Source: Mycoplasma anserisalpingitidis (GTDB lineage Bacteria; Bacillota_I; Bacilli_A; Mycoplasmatales; Metamycoplasmataceae). Taken from it: a DNA stretch of 64,000 nucleotides. Of the stretch, positions 30,942-42,783 are shown in pieces. The notes below the pieces were generated by a model, which had not been told where the DNA came from, made no database searches, and worked only from the letters and a program-made list of their open reading frames with translations. Both the position numbers and the translations under genes were made by a program. Within the stretch, counting starts at the first letter, position 1; every line of letters begins with the position of its first letter. The stretch covers positions 248,001-312,000 of the forward strand of contig NZ_CP042295.1 in assembly GCF_007859615.1 (NCBI RefSeq), in the 5' to 3' direction.

Positions 30942-33524
30942 ATGAAAAAGATTAAAAAATTAATAATATTAAATTCAGCTTTGGTTGGTTCATTCGTACC
31001 ATTTATTTCACTTTCAGCTAGTTGTTCTAAAGATGAAAAGGAAGTTACAACTCCCGAAACACCTAAAGATCCTGAAATAGATAAAGAAACAGGTGAAACT
31101 GGTAGTGAAGTACCTGAAAAGCAACCTGAGGTTGAAACTACAACTAAAAAAGAGTTAAGTTTAAAAATTACTAGTGAGTTACCCGAAGAACTCACAGGTT
31201 TAAAAGTTGTTTTAAACACTAAAAAAATTCCTGAAGTGTTTTACAATAGTCAATTTACCAAAGATTATCTTACTTTAACTAATTATAAAAAAGATAAATT
31301 TATTGAGAATGAAACATTATTGTTAACTCAATATGAAAATTCAGCAAACAATGAACTTAAAGCTCAAATTAAGTTTGTAACTAAAACTAATGTTCCTTAC
31401 TATGTGGATATTTTAATAAGTAATTTTACTGAGTGACCAACTTTTGAAGAAGTTGCTAAAAATGTAAGTTTTGATAACTCTACCAAAAATTCTTATTATG
31501 CAAAATACACTAAAGAAGCAGATATAGAATTTATTTCAAGTTATCCAAATTCATTGATTTCACTTAAAGATTTTACTTTTAGTGTTGATGAAAATTTAAA
31601 CAGAGTAGTAATAAACACAAAGTTCAAATATACAATAAGAGCAAATGAATTTTCAGAAAAAACTTATCAGTTTGTAATTGACAATTATGGTCAAGGAGAT
31701 CGTAGGGAAGTTTCTGAAGTTGAAATTGGTTCATCTAAAATTGAGGTTGGTGATGATGGTAAGGATAAAGTTGACACTAATGTAAAAGCTAGTTTTGGTG
31801 CTTTATTACAGGAACTTGCCGAGATAAATAATAAATTTGATCAATGAATTTATGATGTTACAAATAATAGTACACTTCAACAAAGTGGACACTTTTGACT
31901 TACTGGAGTTAGAGAAAATTCACTAAATGCACTTAGAGAATTTCAAGAAATTTATAATTCAGTTCGTAATACTGAAGATGCAACAAGAATCCGTGAAGCA
32001 ACTGAAAAAATTAAACTAAGAGTTAAAGAAATACAGGAAAAATGAGACGCTTACATTTCTAGTGTATTCCCTCCTTCACTTGAATTTAAATCAAATCCAA
32101 ATAAAGCCGAAATTAAAAAAATGATTCTTGATACTTTTAATGAATTAAAAGGTATGTCATATAAAAATATGATTTTTAGAGAATACAATCCAAATTACAA
32201 ACCTAGTTCTGAGGAAGACAGACCAAATATTAAAATAGATGCTGATTATGCTTATGATGCAATGATGGAAATTTTAAGAGATGAATATTATAAATATCCT
32301 TATATTTCTCTTGTTGCTGATTCAGAATTAAAATTTACAACAAAGAATAATTCTTTAATTGGTTTTTATGTTGGTAACTCACAAATTAACACTAGAGTTC
32401 AAACTAAAAAAGATATGATTCAATATGCAATTAATGCACTTTCACAAATAAATGAAACAATGCCAGTTCATCAAAAAGTATATTTACTAGGTAGATATGT
32501 AATGGAAAATCTAGTTTACACTTCTGCTTCAAGCAATTTAAATATTTCAACAATGGATGAAGCTTATAGTTTGAATGAAGGTGTATGTAAAGAATATGTT
32601 GAACAACTTGCATTATTACTCTCGCTTGCTAATATTAGATTTAAGGTTTACACTGGCGAACAACACACCTGATTATCAATTCAAGATGAAAACGAAAATT
32701 GATTTATTTCTGATCCTACTCATTCAGACTTTGGAATACCAGAAAAATATCATCCAGTAGGTAAAGATAGTAGTTTTAATCAAGATAATGAGATGCTTTT
32801 ATTTATTCGTAGAACTCATTCACTAAGTTCAAATCAAACTTTATTTAATTTAACAGCAACTGGAACATATAAAGATTCTCGTTTAATTTCTGAAAGCACT
32901 CAAGCTAATTTATTTACTTCTAAAGTAATTAGCAAAATAAGAAATGAAAACATTAAATCAAGTGCGCTTTCATTTTATAACGGTTTAGTTTATTTAATTA
33001 TGGATAATGGTTCAGGCGCAAAACTCTACAGTTTCGATCCTAATGATTCTACCCACAATTATGAATTTAATTTAGTAGATAACTTTAGTAATTATTCAGG
33101 AAACTTAACTACTAACGCTGTAAATATTGGAAAATATTTATACTTTATGACTGAAAATGGAAGTAGTAAAAGCATTTACTCATTTGATTTAGAAAGTAAA
33201 AAAACTACTTTAGTAAAGGATAATTTAAGTGGTCAAAACTTCTTTATCAAACAAAACATTAATACTAAAGAACTTGACTTTTTTGTTGGAGTTAATGATA
33301 GCAAACCTTATAACTTAGTACTTTCAATTAGTCAAAACCCTGATTCATATGAACAAATGAGTGTTGAATCAATAAAACGTATTGCTTATATGAGTATTGG
33401 TCTACTAGATTTTGATACTAAAAATCAAAGCTATATTGATTTAGATAATCTACTTAAATCTGACAGTTCAAGTTATAGTGAAATAAAAAATGCTTTAGAT
33501 AATTTCATTAACAGTATTAACTAA
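30942..33524 (+). CDS. lipoprotein with transglutaminase-like domain
   Basis: 860 residues. Lipobox LSASC, Cys28, then a Glu/Thr/Pro-rich linker. The central transglutaminase/cysteine-protease core has a full triad: Cys549 (NEGVCKEYVEQLALLL), His575 (TGEQHTWLSI) and Asp591 (WFISDPTHSD). The C-terminal 260 residues (residues 600-860) look like a beta-propeller-type repeat (LYSFDPNDS, IYSFDLESKK). On the surface it could cut or crosslink host proteins. TATAAT is at 30922-30927. Divergent from DUF1846. Confidence 0.85.
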
Positions 33525-33530
33525 AAATAA

Positions 33531-33553
33531 ATGTGCTTAGGCACATTTTTGTT
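33531..33553 (+). terminator. terminator of the transglutaminase lipoprotein
   Basis: AATGTGC-TTAG-GCACATT followed by TTT. Confidence 0.8.
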
Positions 33554-33613
33554 TTGAAGTATATGAAATTTATTACCTATTTAATTGTTTATTAAATGTT
33601 TTTATGAAAATCC

Positions 33614-34720
33614 TTGTATTATAATAAACCTATAAAAAGTAAAATATTGAGTAAAATTCCGCTAGCACTAAGTGGATATGCACTTGGTGTAGGTGGTTTA
33701 GGTGGAGCAATTATTAATTTTATAAGTGAATTTAACAATAGCTCTAATTCTTCAATTTTATTAACAATTGAAACAATAATTTACACTTTACTAACCTTAT
33801 ATAGTTTTATTATTTTAATAATTGTAATGTCACGCTTTATTTACTGCTTTAACTTACTTAAAAGTGAGTTAAAAACACCAAATAAATCTGGTTTTATAGC
33901 AACAGCATTTATGTGCATTTGTCAATTAGGTGGATATATTGGTTGAATGTTTACTAACTACATTCCAAATGATTTTGAAGCTAAATTTTATCTTTTTATA
34001 ATCCCAAATGTGATTGTTTTAGTTAGTTTAATGCTTCACTTTATTTTCCTTTATTATTTCTTTAAGTACATATTTATCCCTCATAATTATTCTAATGACG
34101 AGATTTTCGCTTCATGATTTGTACCACTTATTGGTATAGTTATTTGTGTAACTTGTTTTAATAATTTAGGTAATGTAATTCCTGTTTTATTCTACCAAAT
34201 CCTCTGATTTATAGGTTTATTCTTATATTTCTGAGTTTGACCAGTAGTAATTTATAAATTTTTATTTTTACCACATTCAAGTGAAAATGATAAACCAAGC
34301 ATGGGTATTTTTGCAGCCCCGGCAAATTTACTTTCAGTAGGATTTCTCGATGCATTTAACCCTAATAACAAATTTAAAAGTGTATTAAATAACGTCATGC
34401 TTTTTAGAGCTCTTGGTAGTTTTATGATATTTTTTGTAGCTACTTCAATTGTTATCATGCTTGCAGTTTTAGTTTATTCAAATAAAAAACAAGGTTTTAG
34501 CATTTTATGAACTTCATTTACTTTTCCAACTGCTGTAGCAGCAACAAGTTTATTTAAGTTTGCTCATAATTTCTTTATCGGAGAAAGCTCGATTATTGCT
34601 ACACATTATCTTTTCTTTAGTTTAGCAACTATTTTATTAATAATTTCGCTAACAATTATTACTTGTTTAAATGTCCCACACTGAAAAGCGATCATTCAAG
34701 CAGTTAAAATTTCTAAATAA
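33614..34720 (+). CDS. SLAC1/TDT-family membrane transporter
   Basis: About 368 residues with ten membrane helices. The start IPLALSGYALGVGGLG is the TDT/SLAC1 first-helix signature, and later helices keep the family spacing (PSMGIFAAPANLLSVGF, TFPTAVAATSLFKFA). These proteins carry anions, dicarboxylates or tellurite. The start is uncertain: no ATG fits. TTG at 33614 is given, but TATAAT at 33620-33625 suggests a leaderless start a few codons later (ATA 33632 or TTG near 33647). Confidence 0.8.
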
Positions 34721-35054
34721 AAAATAGGTTTATTAAACTAAAACACAAAAAGTTGATAAAGGTTGATAAATGAATGTCAACTTTTTTATTCTTATCATTC
34801 TTGATGTATTTAATTAGTAATTACAAAATAATTCTTGATATTTTGTTTAACTCTTGTTTTGTGAATTCATCTTAATTTACATATGTTTTTTCTTTTGTCT
34901 TTCTTGGTTTTATTACACTCCTTTTTAATATATTGTATTATTGCTTTGTTGTAAGTTTATTACCTTTAAAAATCTGGATTTTTTAATGTAAAAATTAATT
35001 TTTGGAATAAAATTTAATCACTATTTAATAATTTATTATCACGAAAGGATAATT
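34721..35054. other. intergenic region before the coiled-coil lipoprotein
   Basis: Holds a terminator (34747-34787) and then AT-rich DNA. The minus strand at about 34930-34790 reads as a short Lys-rich frame broken by stops; too little to name. AAAGGATAATT precedes the next ATG. Confidence 0.45.
34747..34787 (+). terminator. terminator of the SLAC1-type gene
   Basis: AAAAAGTTGA and TCAACTTTTT pair across an AT-rich loop, followed by T's. Confidence 0.65.
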
Positions 35055-38000
35055 ATGAAAAAAAGAAAACTTATATCAATTTTTTCTGCTTCAGCAGTAA
35101 TACTTTCTTCTGCCGGAGCCACTGTTTCATGTTACTCAAATGAAAATAAGAATGATTCAAAAAAAGCTAAAATAGTTAAAATTCAAAATTTACTATTAAA
35201 TCATGTTTCATTCAAACTTGAATTTCTAAATGATTATAAAAATAAAACATTAAATGAAATTAATGATGTTTTAAACTCTGATTTATCAAAGATAAATGAA
35301 GAGTTATTGAATATAAAAATGAAAGAATTTTATGTAGTTTTTGACTACTTAAAATCTAAATATGATCAAATATTTGATTTGATTAATAGAACAAACGAAT
35401 ATATTAAAAAATATGAAAATAATAGTACAGTTAATTCTAAAGTTGATGTGTTAAAAGATAAATTAAAGATACAAATTAGCTTTTCAATTACTTCAATTGA
35501 TGGTTATATAACAGATTTAAGCAATTTAATAAATGACAATTATGTGGAAGAATCACCAGAAAACAACGACGATTCTAATACTAATAATTCCAAGGAAGCT
35601 AAAATAGTTAAAATTCAAAATTTACTATTAAATCATGTTACATTTAAACTTGAATTTCTAAATGATTATAAAAATAAAACATTAAATGAAATTAATGATG
35701 TTTTAAACTCTGATTTATCAAAGATAAACGAAGAAATGTTAAACATGAAGATGAAAGAATTTTATTCTGTTTTTGACTACTTAAAATCTAAATATGATCA
35801 AATTTTAAGTGTTATTACAGAATCAAAAAAAATAATTCAAAGTATTGATGAATCAAATCTAAATGTTCAAAATATTAAAAATAAGTTAAATGAGCAAATT
35901 AATTTTTCAATTAGTTCTATAGATGAATATCTTAATCAACTAAGTGAATTAGTTGATAAATTTAATGAAGATTTAGAAAATGAAAATAGTGAGCATATGA
36001 ATTTGACTATTAAAGTTGAAAATTTAGTTAAAAATATTAAAAAGGAAATTTCTAATAATAACTTTAAGAGATTTGAAATCATTAATAATGAGACTTTAAA
36101 TTCTTTAGAAAAAATAATTGATGAAAATTTGGAAAATAAAGAAATTTCAGAATTGAAGTTAGTGATTAACAGTTTAGAAAATTTATCTATTGAATATGAT
36201 GAAAATATCAATAAAGTAGCAGAGAGATTTAACAAAACTTTAATTTTATTAAATGAGAAAATCGATTATTTAACTAATTTACAAAATAATGTTGATGCTT
36301 CATCTAATATTAATGATGAGATTGTTAAAGTGATGAAATGAATCAATAAATTTGATTTTAATGAGTTCACTGAAGAAGAACTTAATTATGTTTATGAACA
36401 ATTAAGCAAACAATTACTAAAAATTAAAGAATTAATTAATGAACAAAATAGTGATGATTTAATCACTCAAATTAGATCTTTAAGTAATTTATCTGATGAA
36501 ATAATTAATTTTTTCATTGAAGAAATCAATAAAACAAATGATAAAAACATCGTAGTTGAAAATGCATCTAAGTTAAACCAAAATGCTAGTGAACTTTTAG
36601 AATTATTATCAAAAAATCAAAACATTTTAAATGATATAAATTACCTTGATAGTTCAAATAAAGATGAGTTTGATAATTTTTGAAATCAATTAAATAATAA
36701 CTTTTATAATAAAAAATTAATTAATAAAGATATTGATTTTGATCAAATTAACCAAAGATTTAACCAATTATTAGCTAATTTTGATGGTAATTCAAGAATT
36801 GAAATATTAAAACAAAGTAATAATCAATTAATAACTAACATAAAGGTAATTGACAAAATTAAAAACGATCTTAATGAATTAAATATTAAGAACACAAGAT
36901 TAAAAGAATTTAGTGAATTTAATGATAAATTAATAGTATTTGAGTCAAAAATTAATGATTTTATCAATAGATATAATGTTTTAAATAATGTAAAAAGTAC
37001 TGAATTATATAATAATGCACCAGCAGATAAAAAACAAAAATTTGAAGAGAAATTAAACTTATTTAGTAATCTTTTGAGCAATTCTCTTCTAAATACCTTC
37101 ACTGATTTCGATATCACTTTAAGTGAACTCTCAAAAATAATTAATGAAAATAGTGAACTAGAAAAAGTTTTAGAAAAGACTGAAATTGAAAAATTAGAAG
37201 AATATAAAGAACAAGCAAAAGAAAATGTTAAAAATAAAAATATCTTTTCTGAAGAAATGTTGAATAAAATAATTTCTATTATCGAAGCTAAAAATTCAAC
37301 TTCTGAGGTTGAAGAAGTTCTAAATAATGTTCTTGAAATCGAAAAAATGAATGAAAATATTAAAAATTCAATGGAACAGATCAATCAAATAAAAAATAGT
37401 GAAAAATATAAAAATGCAACAGAAGAATCAAAACTAAGCTTTGATAATAAAGTTAAAAAATATGATGAAATTTACGAAAATAATAAAATAAAATCATTCG
37501 AAACAATTCAATTAGTTATTGAAAAACAAAAAGAATTAATCTTAAGTTGAACAAACATTGAAGAAATATTGAAAAAACAAGAATCAAATAATAGTAGTGA
37601 AAACACGAATAATAGTGATGAAATAAACACAAAAATCAATTTAATCAAAGAAAAAATCACTAATTATAGAGCACAAAATTACTATGTTGATAATTTTGAA
37701 AGTAAACTTACTGAATTAAGTGCTTCAAATAAAGTAAATATAGAAGATTTAACAAAATTAGAAGGTGAAATCGAAACTTTTATTAATGATGTAAAATCAT
37801 TACCAACTAATTATAAAAATCAAATTATTCTAACTTTTACACCACTAGGGTTAGAGAAGAAATATAGTGGAGAATATTATCTTAAAGAAGGACAAACAGT
37901 TACTTTAAAAGTTGAAATGCTATATAATAATCGAACATATAGTTTAAGATATTTCAAATCACACAATATTCTTATTAGATATAGATTTTATGTTGATGCT

Positions 38001-38897
38001 TTTAAGGATAGCTGATCATCTGTTGAAAGTAATCAAATTAACTGAGAAAATAGCACTATTACTTTAACACCTGATAAATATAATTCTACTTTTAATGGTG
38101 TTGTTAGATACAATCAAGACGAAAATAATAGTGTTGGAACTAAACAAGTGATTAAATTTACTAAAGATGATCGTGTTCAAAACAATGCAGTCACTGATCC
38201 AAAAAGTATAAAAAACTATGATATTATTCAAAATAAACATTTAAGTAATACACATACAAGCAACAGAACCGAAGTACAAAATATTTTAAGTTCTTATTAT
38301 AATAATTCTTACTCTTCTACTGTTCTTGATTCTGAAAATATCACTTACAGAGATGCAATGTGAATAATGTTCCTAAATTTATTTAATAGTGCAAACTTTG
38401 AAAATAAATCTGACAAATTTAATATTGAATCAGAACAATTTAATCAAGTGTTTGACCAAAATGGATCATTTATTTATGAAATAAATGCAATATCTAAACA
38501 AAATTTAACTGATTATAAATTTACTTCTTTAGGTGGTTCATTCTTTGATATGGTTCTCACTTCAACTTCATATAATAATAAATTTAATATAGGAGCAAAT
38601 GACAAAATTAAATTTATTTTTAGTTATACTTCTAATGGTCAAACACCTACTATTATAAATAGTAATCAAGGTGATTTAAGTAGTGTTGGTTCAAATTATA
38701 ATATTGTTGGTAAATATCCATTTCTTATGAATATTGAAGGAGTATTTAACTTTAAGATTTATATTAATGATAATTTAAAAATGAACGTATCAAATACAGA
38801 TGCAAACCAACTTCAAAGCATACCGGTTTTTGTGCTTAGAAAAACTGATACTGAAGTGATAATTTACACAACAAGCAGCAAAGCAAGTATTGGATAA
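35055..38897 (+). CDS. large coiled-coil lipoprotein, unknown function
   Basis: 1280 residues. Signal peptide with Cys26 in ATVSC. Residues 35-320 contain a duplicated module of about 143 residues (AKIVKIQNLLLNHV, FKLEFLNDYKNKTLNEIND in both). Residues 320-900 are Asn/Glu/Lys-rich heptad-like helices. The last 380 residues are a globular, aromatic-rich region (LTFTPLGLEKKYSGEYYL, VIIYTTSSKASIG). AAAGGA 6 bases before the ATG. Shape suggests a surface fibre with a terminal binding head. No enzyme motif seen. Confidence 0.8.
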
Positions 38898-39010
38898 TCA
38901 TTAGTCACACTTTAAGGTGCAAACGTATTTGCGTTTGTACTTTTTTTATTTAAAACAAAAATCAAATATCCCAAAAGGAAATATAAGTTTCATCTTAAGT
39001 TTTAAATTTT
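38877..39010. repeat. left 134-bp target duplication of IS1634 B
   Basis: Identical to 40996-41129. It contains the last codons and terminator of the coiled-coil lipoprotein gene. Long variable target duplications are a known property of IS1634. Confidence 0.95.
38917..38948 (+). terminator. terminator of the coiled-coil lipoprotein
   Basis: GTGCAAACG-TATTTG-CGTTTGTAC hairpin followed by T7. A copy lies at 41036 in the right target duplication and an inverted copy at 14089. Confidence 0.8.
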
Positions 39011-39097
39011 CCTGAGTTTCCAAGTTAAAAATAAAAACATTAAATTTAGCGATTATTTCACTATTTTTTAAACTTTTTATAAAATCTACATTGTAAT

Positions 39098-40738
39098 TTA
39101 TAAATATTTAGTTATTAATGTTTCATAGTATCTTAAATTTTCGTTTAATTTCCTTGAATTATCATATTCTACAGAAATAACTTCATTGTTTACTTCTTTA
39201 CTAATTTTGATTGCTGTTTTAAGAATCTCTATAAATTTCATAACAGAAGTTTTTTCAACTAAACCGCTGTCCTTTAATGCTAATTGATCTAATTGAATAA
39301 TTGCATATTTAAGCACAACTAAAGCTAAAAAAGATAATAAAACGTATGCTTCTATGTGCTTGTAAGTTCAAACAAACATTGGTCTTAACTCTAAAGTACC
39401 TTTAAGAACTCTGAAATTTTCTTCTATTTGTCATTGTTTTTGATAAATTGAAATAATTTCACTTGGGGAAATGTTTAATAAAGATGTTTCATAAATGTAA
39501 TATCCATCAAATTGTTCATCTTCTTCAATTTTGTCGTAATTCAATTTGTATAAAGTGTCTTCATTAACTTTTTGGAAAAATTTATATTTTTTAATTGAGT
39601 TTAAATCAGAAGCTGAAACCATTCCGTTTTTAGCTTTTTTATAGAAGTTATTGACTAAATTTTCTCTATCTTTTCTGTCTTTTGAAGCTCTTGATGAAGA
39701 GTAAGAGATAATTCTTCGTCTCACTTTATCGTTTTTTCTACCATTTTGTCAAGTTGAAAAATATGTTTGTTCCTTATACTTAAAATCTCCACCATAATTA
39801 ACGTAGTCATCTTGTTTTAAGACGTATTCCTTGACTTTTTTACTTCCTGCTTTCATACGATATGAAATGATATAGTCAATACCGTGTGCTTCTAAAAATC
39901 TAATGTTAGCGTTTGTACTCATCCCTTTATCACAAACAATTACAACTTTTTCAATTTCATAAACTCTTTTCATCTCAAGCATAAAATGAATGAAAGTTTT
40001 TGAATCAGTTGTATTTCCGGGGAACAATTTATAATGCAATGGAATTCCGTTTTCATCTGTAATTAAACCAATAACTACTTGATCTTCTTTAAATTTTCCA
40101 TCTTTAGAAAAACCAGGTACTCTTATTCCTATTCTTGAAAATGATTCAAAATAAGCAGTTGTTGTGTCATATCAAAGAACTTGTAATTTTCTCTTATTTT
40201 CTGATACTAATTGATTATTTATATTTTTAAGAATTTGTTCCTTGTTATCAAATAAGTAATCTAAAGCATTGTAGAAACTAGTTTTTCCAACATTTAATTC
40301 AGTATCAGTTTCTTCTTGTGAATTGAAAATTCCTCAAATACTTTTCTTTTCAACAACTCTTTTTTGAAGCATATATCTTAAAATGTCCACAACATTTTTT
40401 GATTTCGTTGATTTTAAATCATTAAAAATATTTAATTTATCTATAAATTTATTAATAATTTCTAGAGAATAATTTGAAACTTTAATTTTAGTTTGATTCT
40501 TTTTTAAGAATTTGTCAACTATTGGTTTTAATTTGTTTCTATCTCACTCAGTATCTCAGTTTTCACACTCAGTTTTAAGAGCATTAATTGGATCAGAGTT
40601 GAATTTTTGTAGTTCACTTAAACTTCCGATACCGATTGATTTTTTATAACCTTTACCATATCCGCCACTGATTGCTAATGATATATAATATTCATCTTTT
40701 CTTTTGCTTTTTACAACTATTCATTTATCTTTTTTCAT
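39098..40738 (-). CDS. IS1634-family transposase (copy B)
   Basis: 546 residues, intact, with the same DDE framework as copy A (VLWYDTTTAYFES, VIVCDKGMSTNAN, YQKQWQIEENFRVLKG). The middle is almost identical to copy A; the N-terminal 190 and C-terminal 70 residues diverge, so the copies are not a recent duplicate of each other end to end, which hints at gene conversion. A duplicated promoter and start region lies just upstream. Confidence 0.94.
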
Positions 40739-40965
40739 AACTTATATTATACCACAACTACAATGTAATTATGTACAAAAAAATTAAATTATTTTGTGTT
40801 CTTTTATACGTAGTATAAAAGGTATAAAAAATAGAGTCTACAACTATTCATTTATCTTTTTTCATAACTTATATTATACCACAACTACAATGTAATTATG
40901 TACAAAAAAATTAAATTATTTTGTGTTCTTTTATACGTAGTATAAAAGGTATAAAAAATAGAGTC
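40712..40965. repeat. 127-bp tandem duplication at the transposase 5' end
   Basis: 40712-40838 is repeated at 40839-40965. Each unit holds the first codons and the upstream region of the transposase, so the second unit carries a spare promoter and a truncated start (about 9 codons before running out of the duplicated sequence). Confidence 0.92.
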
Positions 40966-40995
40966 GTTTTTATGACTCTAACTTGGAAACTCAGG

Positions 40996-41129
40996 AGCAA
41001 AGCAAGTATTGGATAATCATTAGTCACACTTTAAGGTGCAAACGTATTTGCGTTTGTACTTTTTTTATTTAAAACAAAAATCAAATATCCCAAAAGGAAA
41101 TATAAGTTTCATCTTAAGTTTTAAATTTT
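40996..41129. repeat. right 134-bp target duplication of IS1634 B
   Basis: Second copy of 38877-39010, including a displaced copy of the lipoprotein 3' end and terminator. Confidence 0.95.
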
Positions 41130-41307
41130 AAATCTGACCATATGAATTGAACATAATTAAAAACTAATGATAATTAATAATTCAAAACAATTTTACTAAT
41201 ATGTAGTAGTATAACGAAAGTCCACTTTTTTAATATTTAATCTATTTAAATAATATTGGTTTAATGTATACTATTTTTAGTTATAGGACTGTAAAAGAGG
41301 AAATAAT

Positions 41308-41964
41308 ATGATTTATTCAAATGAAAGAAAGTTATCATTAAGCGGGTGATTAAAGAAAAACAACAACATTTCATATGAAACACCATTAAAGTTACAGACA
41401 TTTTTGTTTTTTTACGAAGCGTTTGCAAAAATATCTGGAGAAACCCCTGATTTTACTCATTTAAGAGGTTATAAAAAAGGTCCTGTATTTAATAACGTTT
41501 GAGCAGATTTTACAAAGGAGAGGGTTAGTTTTAATGAAGCTGCTCAAGCAGCGTATGATAAAAATGTAGAAAATATTAATGAAAAAAGAGCAAAAAAATG
41601 TTCTTTTATAGTTAGTAGCCTAACTGAGGAAGAATTATCAGATCTTACTCATGAGATGAATATTTGAAAATCAAAACAGCAACTAATTATGTCTGGTGAG
41701 TTTCAAGTAGACTTGTATGAAGCTGATTTTAATAATGCCGATGTAAAACTTTTTATTACATTAGATTCAATATACTCAACTGATATGATAGAAAATTCAA
41801 AAATAATAAGTTTAGATAAAAAGAATTTTGTATTTTCAAAATCTGATTCAAAATTACTTACAGAAAAACATTTCGATATATTACTTTCTCTAGCCCAAAA
41901 TGAAGAACTTCACAACCCTGTATTTGTTAATATTGATGAAGAAGGGAGACTATTAATTGATTAA
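41308..41964 (+). CDS. panA: Panacea-domain antitoxin (PanA-like)
   Basis: 218 residues. The N-terminal 140 residues match the Panacea (DUF4065/SocA) domain: LKLQTFLFFYEAFAK, HLRGYKKGPVFNNVW and a helical stretch to LTHEMNIWKS. Panacea antitoxins neutralise unrelated toxins by direct binding. A C-terminal extension of about 80 residues (VDLYEADFNNADVKLF) may specify the partner. GAGG before the ATG. Its stop overlaps the start of the next gene by 8 bases. Confidence 0.8.
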
Positions 41965-42370
41965 ACAAAAAGATGTTGTTAGAATGAAAGTGCCTTTCCC
42001 ATCCATATCAGATAAAATGGCTGTTTATTCTCATATGTACATATGCTATTACCACTCTGACACATTTTATGAATATATTAAATGTCAAACGTTAAAACCT
42101 TATATGCTTATTAATAATCCGATGCTTCACTATCACGATGAGTACCCAGATATACACAGAAACCCATTTACACAAGTAACAAGAATAGATTGTGATAAGG
42201 TTTTTAAAACAACTACAGTACATTATAATGATGGATTAAAGACATCAAGTCGTCCAGATGTATGTGATGAATTATTCAATTCTGTACATTTAGAATTAAA
42301 TAAAGATGGATATTGTAAAATACTCATAAATGAGAATGAACTAAAGAAATTAAATAGTTTAATTAGTTAG
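41957..42370 (+). CDS. panT: toxin partner of PanA, MazF/PemK-like
   Basis: 137 residues. Starts MIKQKDVVRMKVPFPSISDK from TTG, chosen because GGGAG lies 8 bases upstream and the frame overlaps panA; an ATG at 41981 would cut 8 residues. Blocks MYICYYHS, IKCQTLKPYML, DIHRNPFTQVTRIDCDK and the C-terminal EKL-like LNSLIS resemble a widespread group of small proteins with the MazF/PemK beta-barrel pattern (DVV-x-PFPS, TRIDCDKV), likely an mRNA endonuclease. Function is inferred from context. Confidence 0.7.
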   Translation: MIKQKDVVRMKVPFPSISDKMAVYSHMYICYYHSDTFYEYIKCQTLKPYMLINNPMLHYHDEYPDIHRNPFTQVTRIDCDKVFKTTTVHYNDGLKTSSRPDVCDELFNSVHLELNKDGYCKILINENELKKLNSLIS

Positions 42371-42408
42371 TGAATTTATAAATAATATTTACTTAAAATT
42401 TTTAGATA

Positions 42409-42447
42409 ACTTTAAGTGCAAATGTATTAATGTTTGTGCTTTTTTAA
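42409..42447 (+). terminator. terminator of panAT
   Basis: AAGTGCAAA and TTTGTGCTT pair around TGTATTAATG, followed by T6. Related to the hairpin family at 14089 and 38917. Confidence 0.75.
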
Positions 42448-42586
42448 ACAAAAAAATTAATACTAAAAGAGAAACATATAAAATCAAAAAATATTAAATT
42501 TTGCATCAAAGTTTATAGAAATTTTGTTAATTTTTATTGTAAAAAATCATTAAAAATAACCAATTTTTTTATATAAAACCCTTGCT

Positions 42587-42603
42587 AAAAAAAAAAAAAA
42601 AAA
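42587..42603. repeat. A17 homopolymer upstream of the giant gene
   Basis: Seventeen A's, 55 bases before the -10 box of the giant gene. A slippage-prone tract. Confidence 0.7.
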
Positions 42604-42648
42604 GATGAATAAAAAAATAAAAAGATTTTTTAGAAGACAAAAATTGTA

Positions 42649-42670
42649 GTTTTTTACTATAAATAAGCGG
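42649..42670 (+). promoter_or_regulatory. promoter motif shared with the ATPase operon
   Basis: GTTTTTTACTATAAATAAGCGG. The -10 is TATAAA (42658-42663). At 53223-53245 the same motif occurs with one inserted T. Confidence 0.65.
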
Positions 42671-42783
42671 AATAAAAAACAATTATTTTTTTAACTTATT
42701 GAAGTAATTATTTAAAATTTATTAATAAAAAAATTATTTATTTAATATTCTATATTAAATCACTTAAATTTTAAGGAGAATTT

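Larger units (their letters stand above)
39011..40995 (-). mobile_element. IS1634-type insertion sequence, copy B
   Basis: 1985 bp bounded by perfect 16-bp inverted repeats CCTGAGTTTCCAAGTT/AACTTGGAAACTCAGG. Flanked by identical 134-bp direct repeats. It is 126 bp longer than copy A because a 127-bp stretch near its right end is tandemly duplicated. Confidence 0.95.
42371..42783. other. regulatory intergenic region before the giant gene
   Basis: Contains the panAT terminator (42409-42447), an A17 run (42587-42603), the shared promoter motif (42649-42670) and AAGGAG before the giant gene. No protein gene is seen. Confidence 0.6.

Noticed and set aside
34790-34930. Remnant of an IS3-type transposase on minus
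   Set aside because: A short Lys/Thr-rich frame with stops is visible, but no motif supports the assignment.
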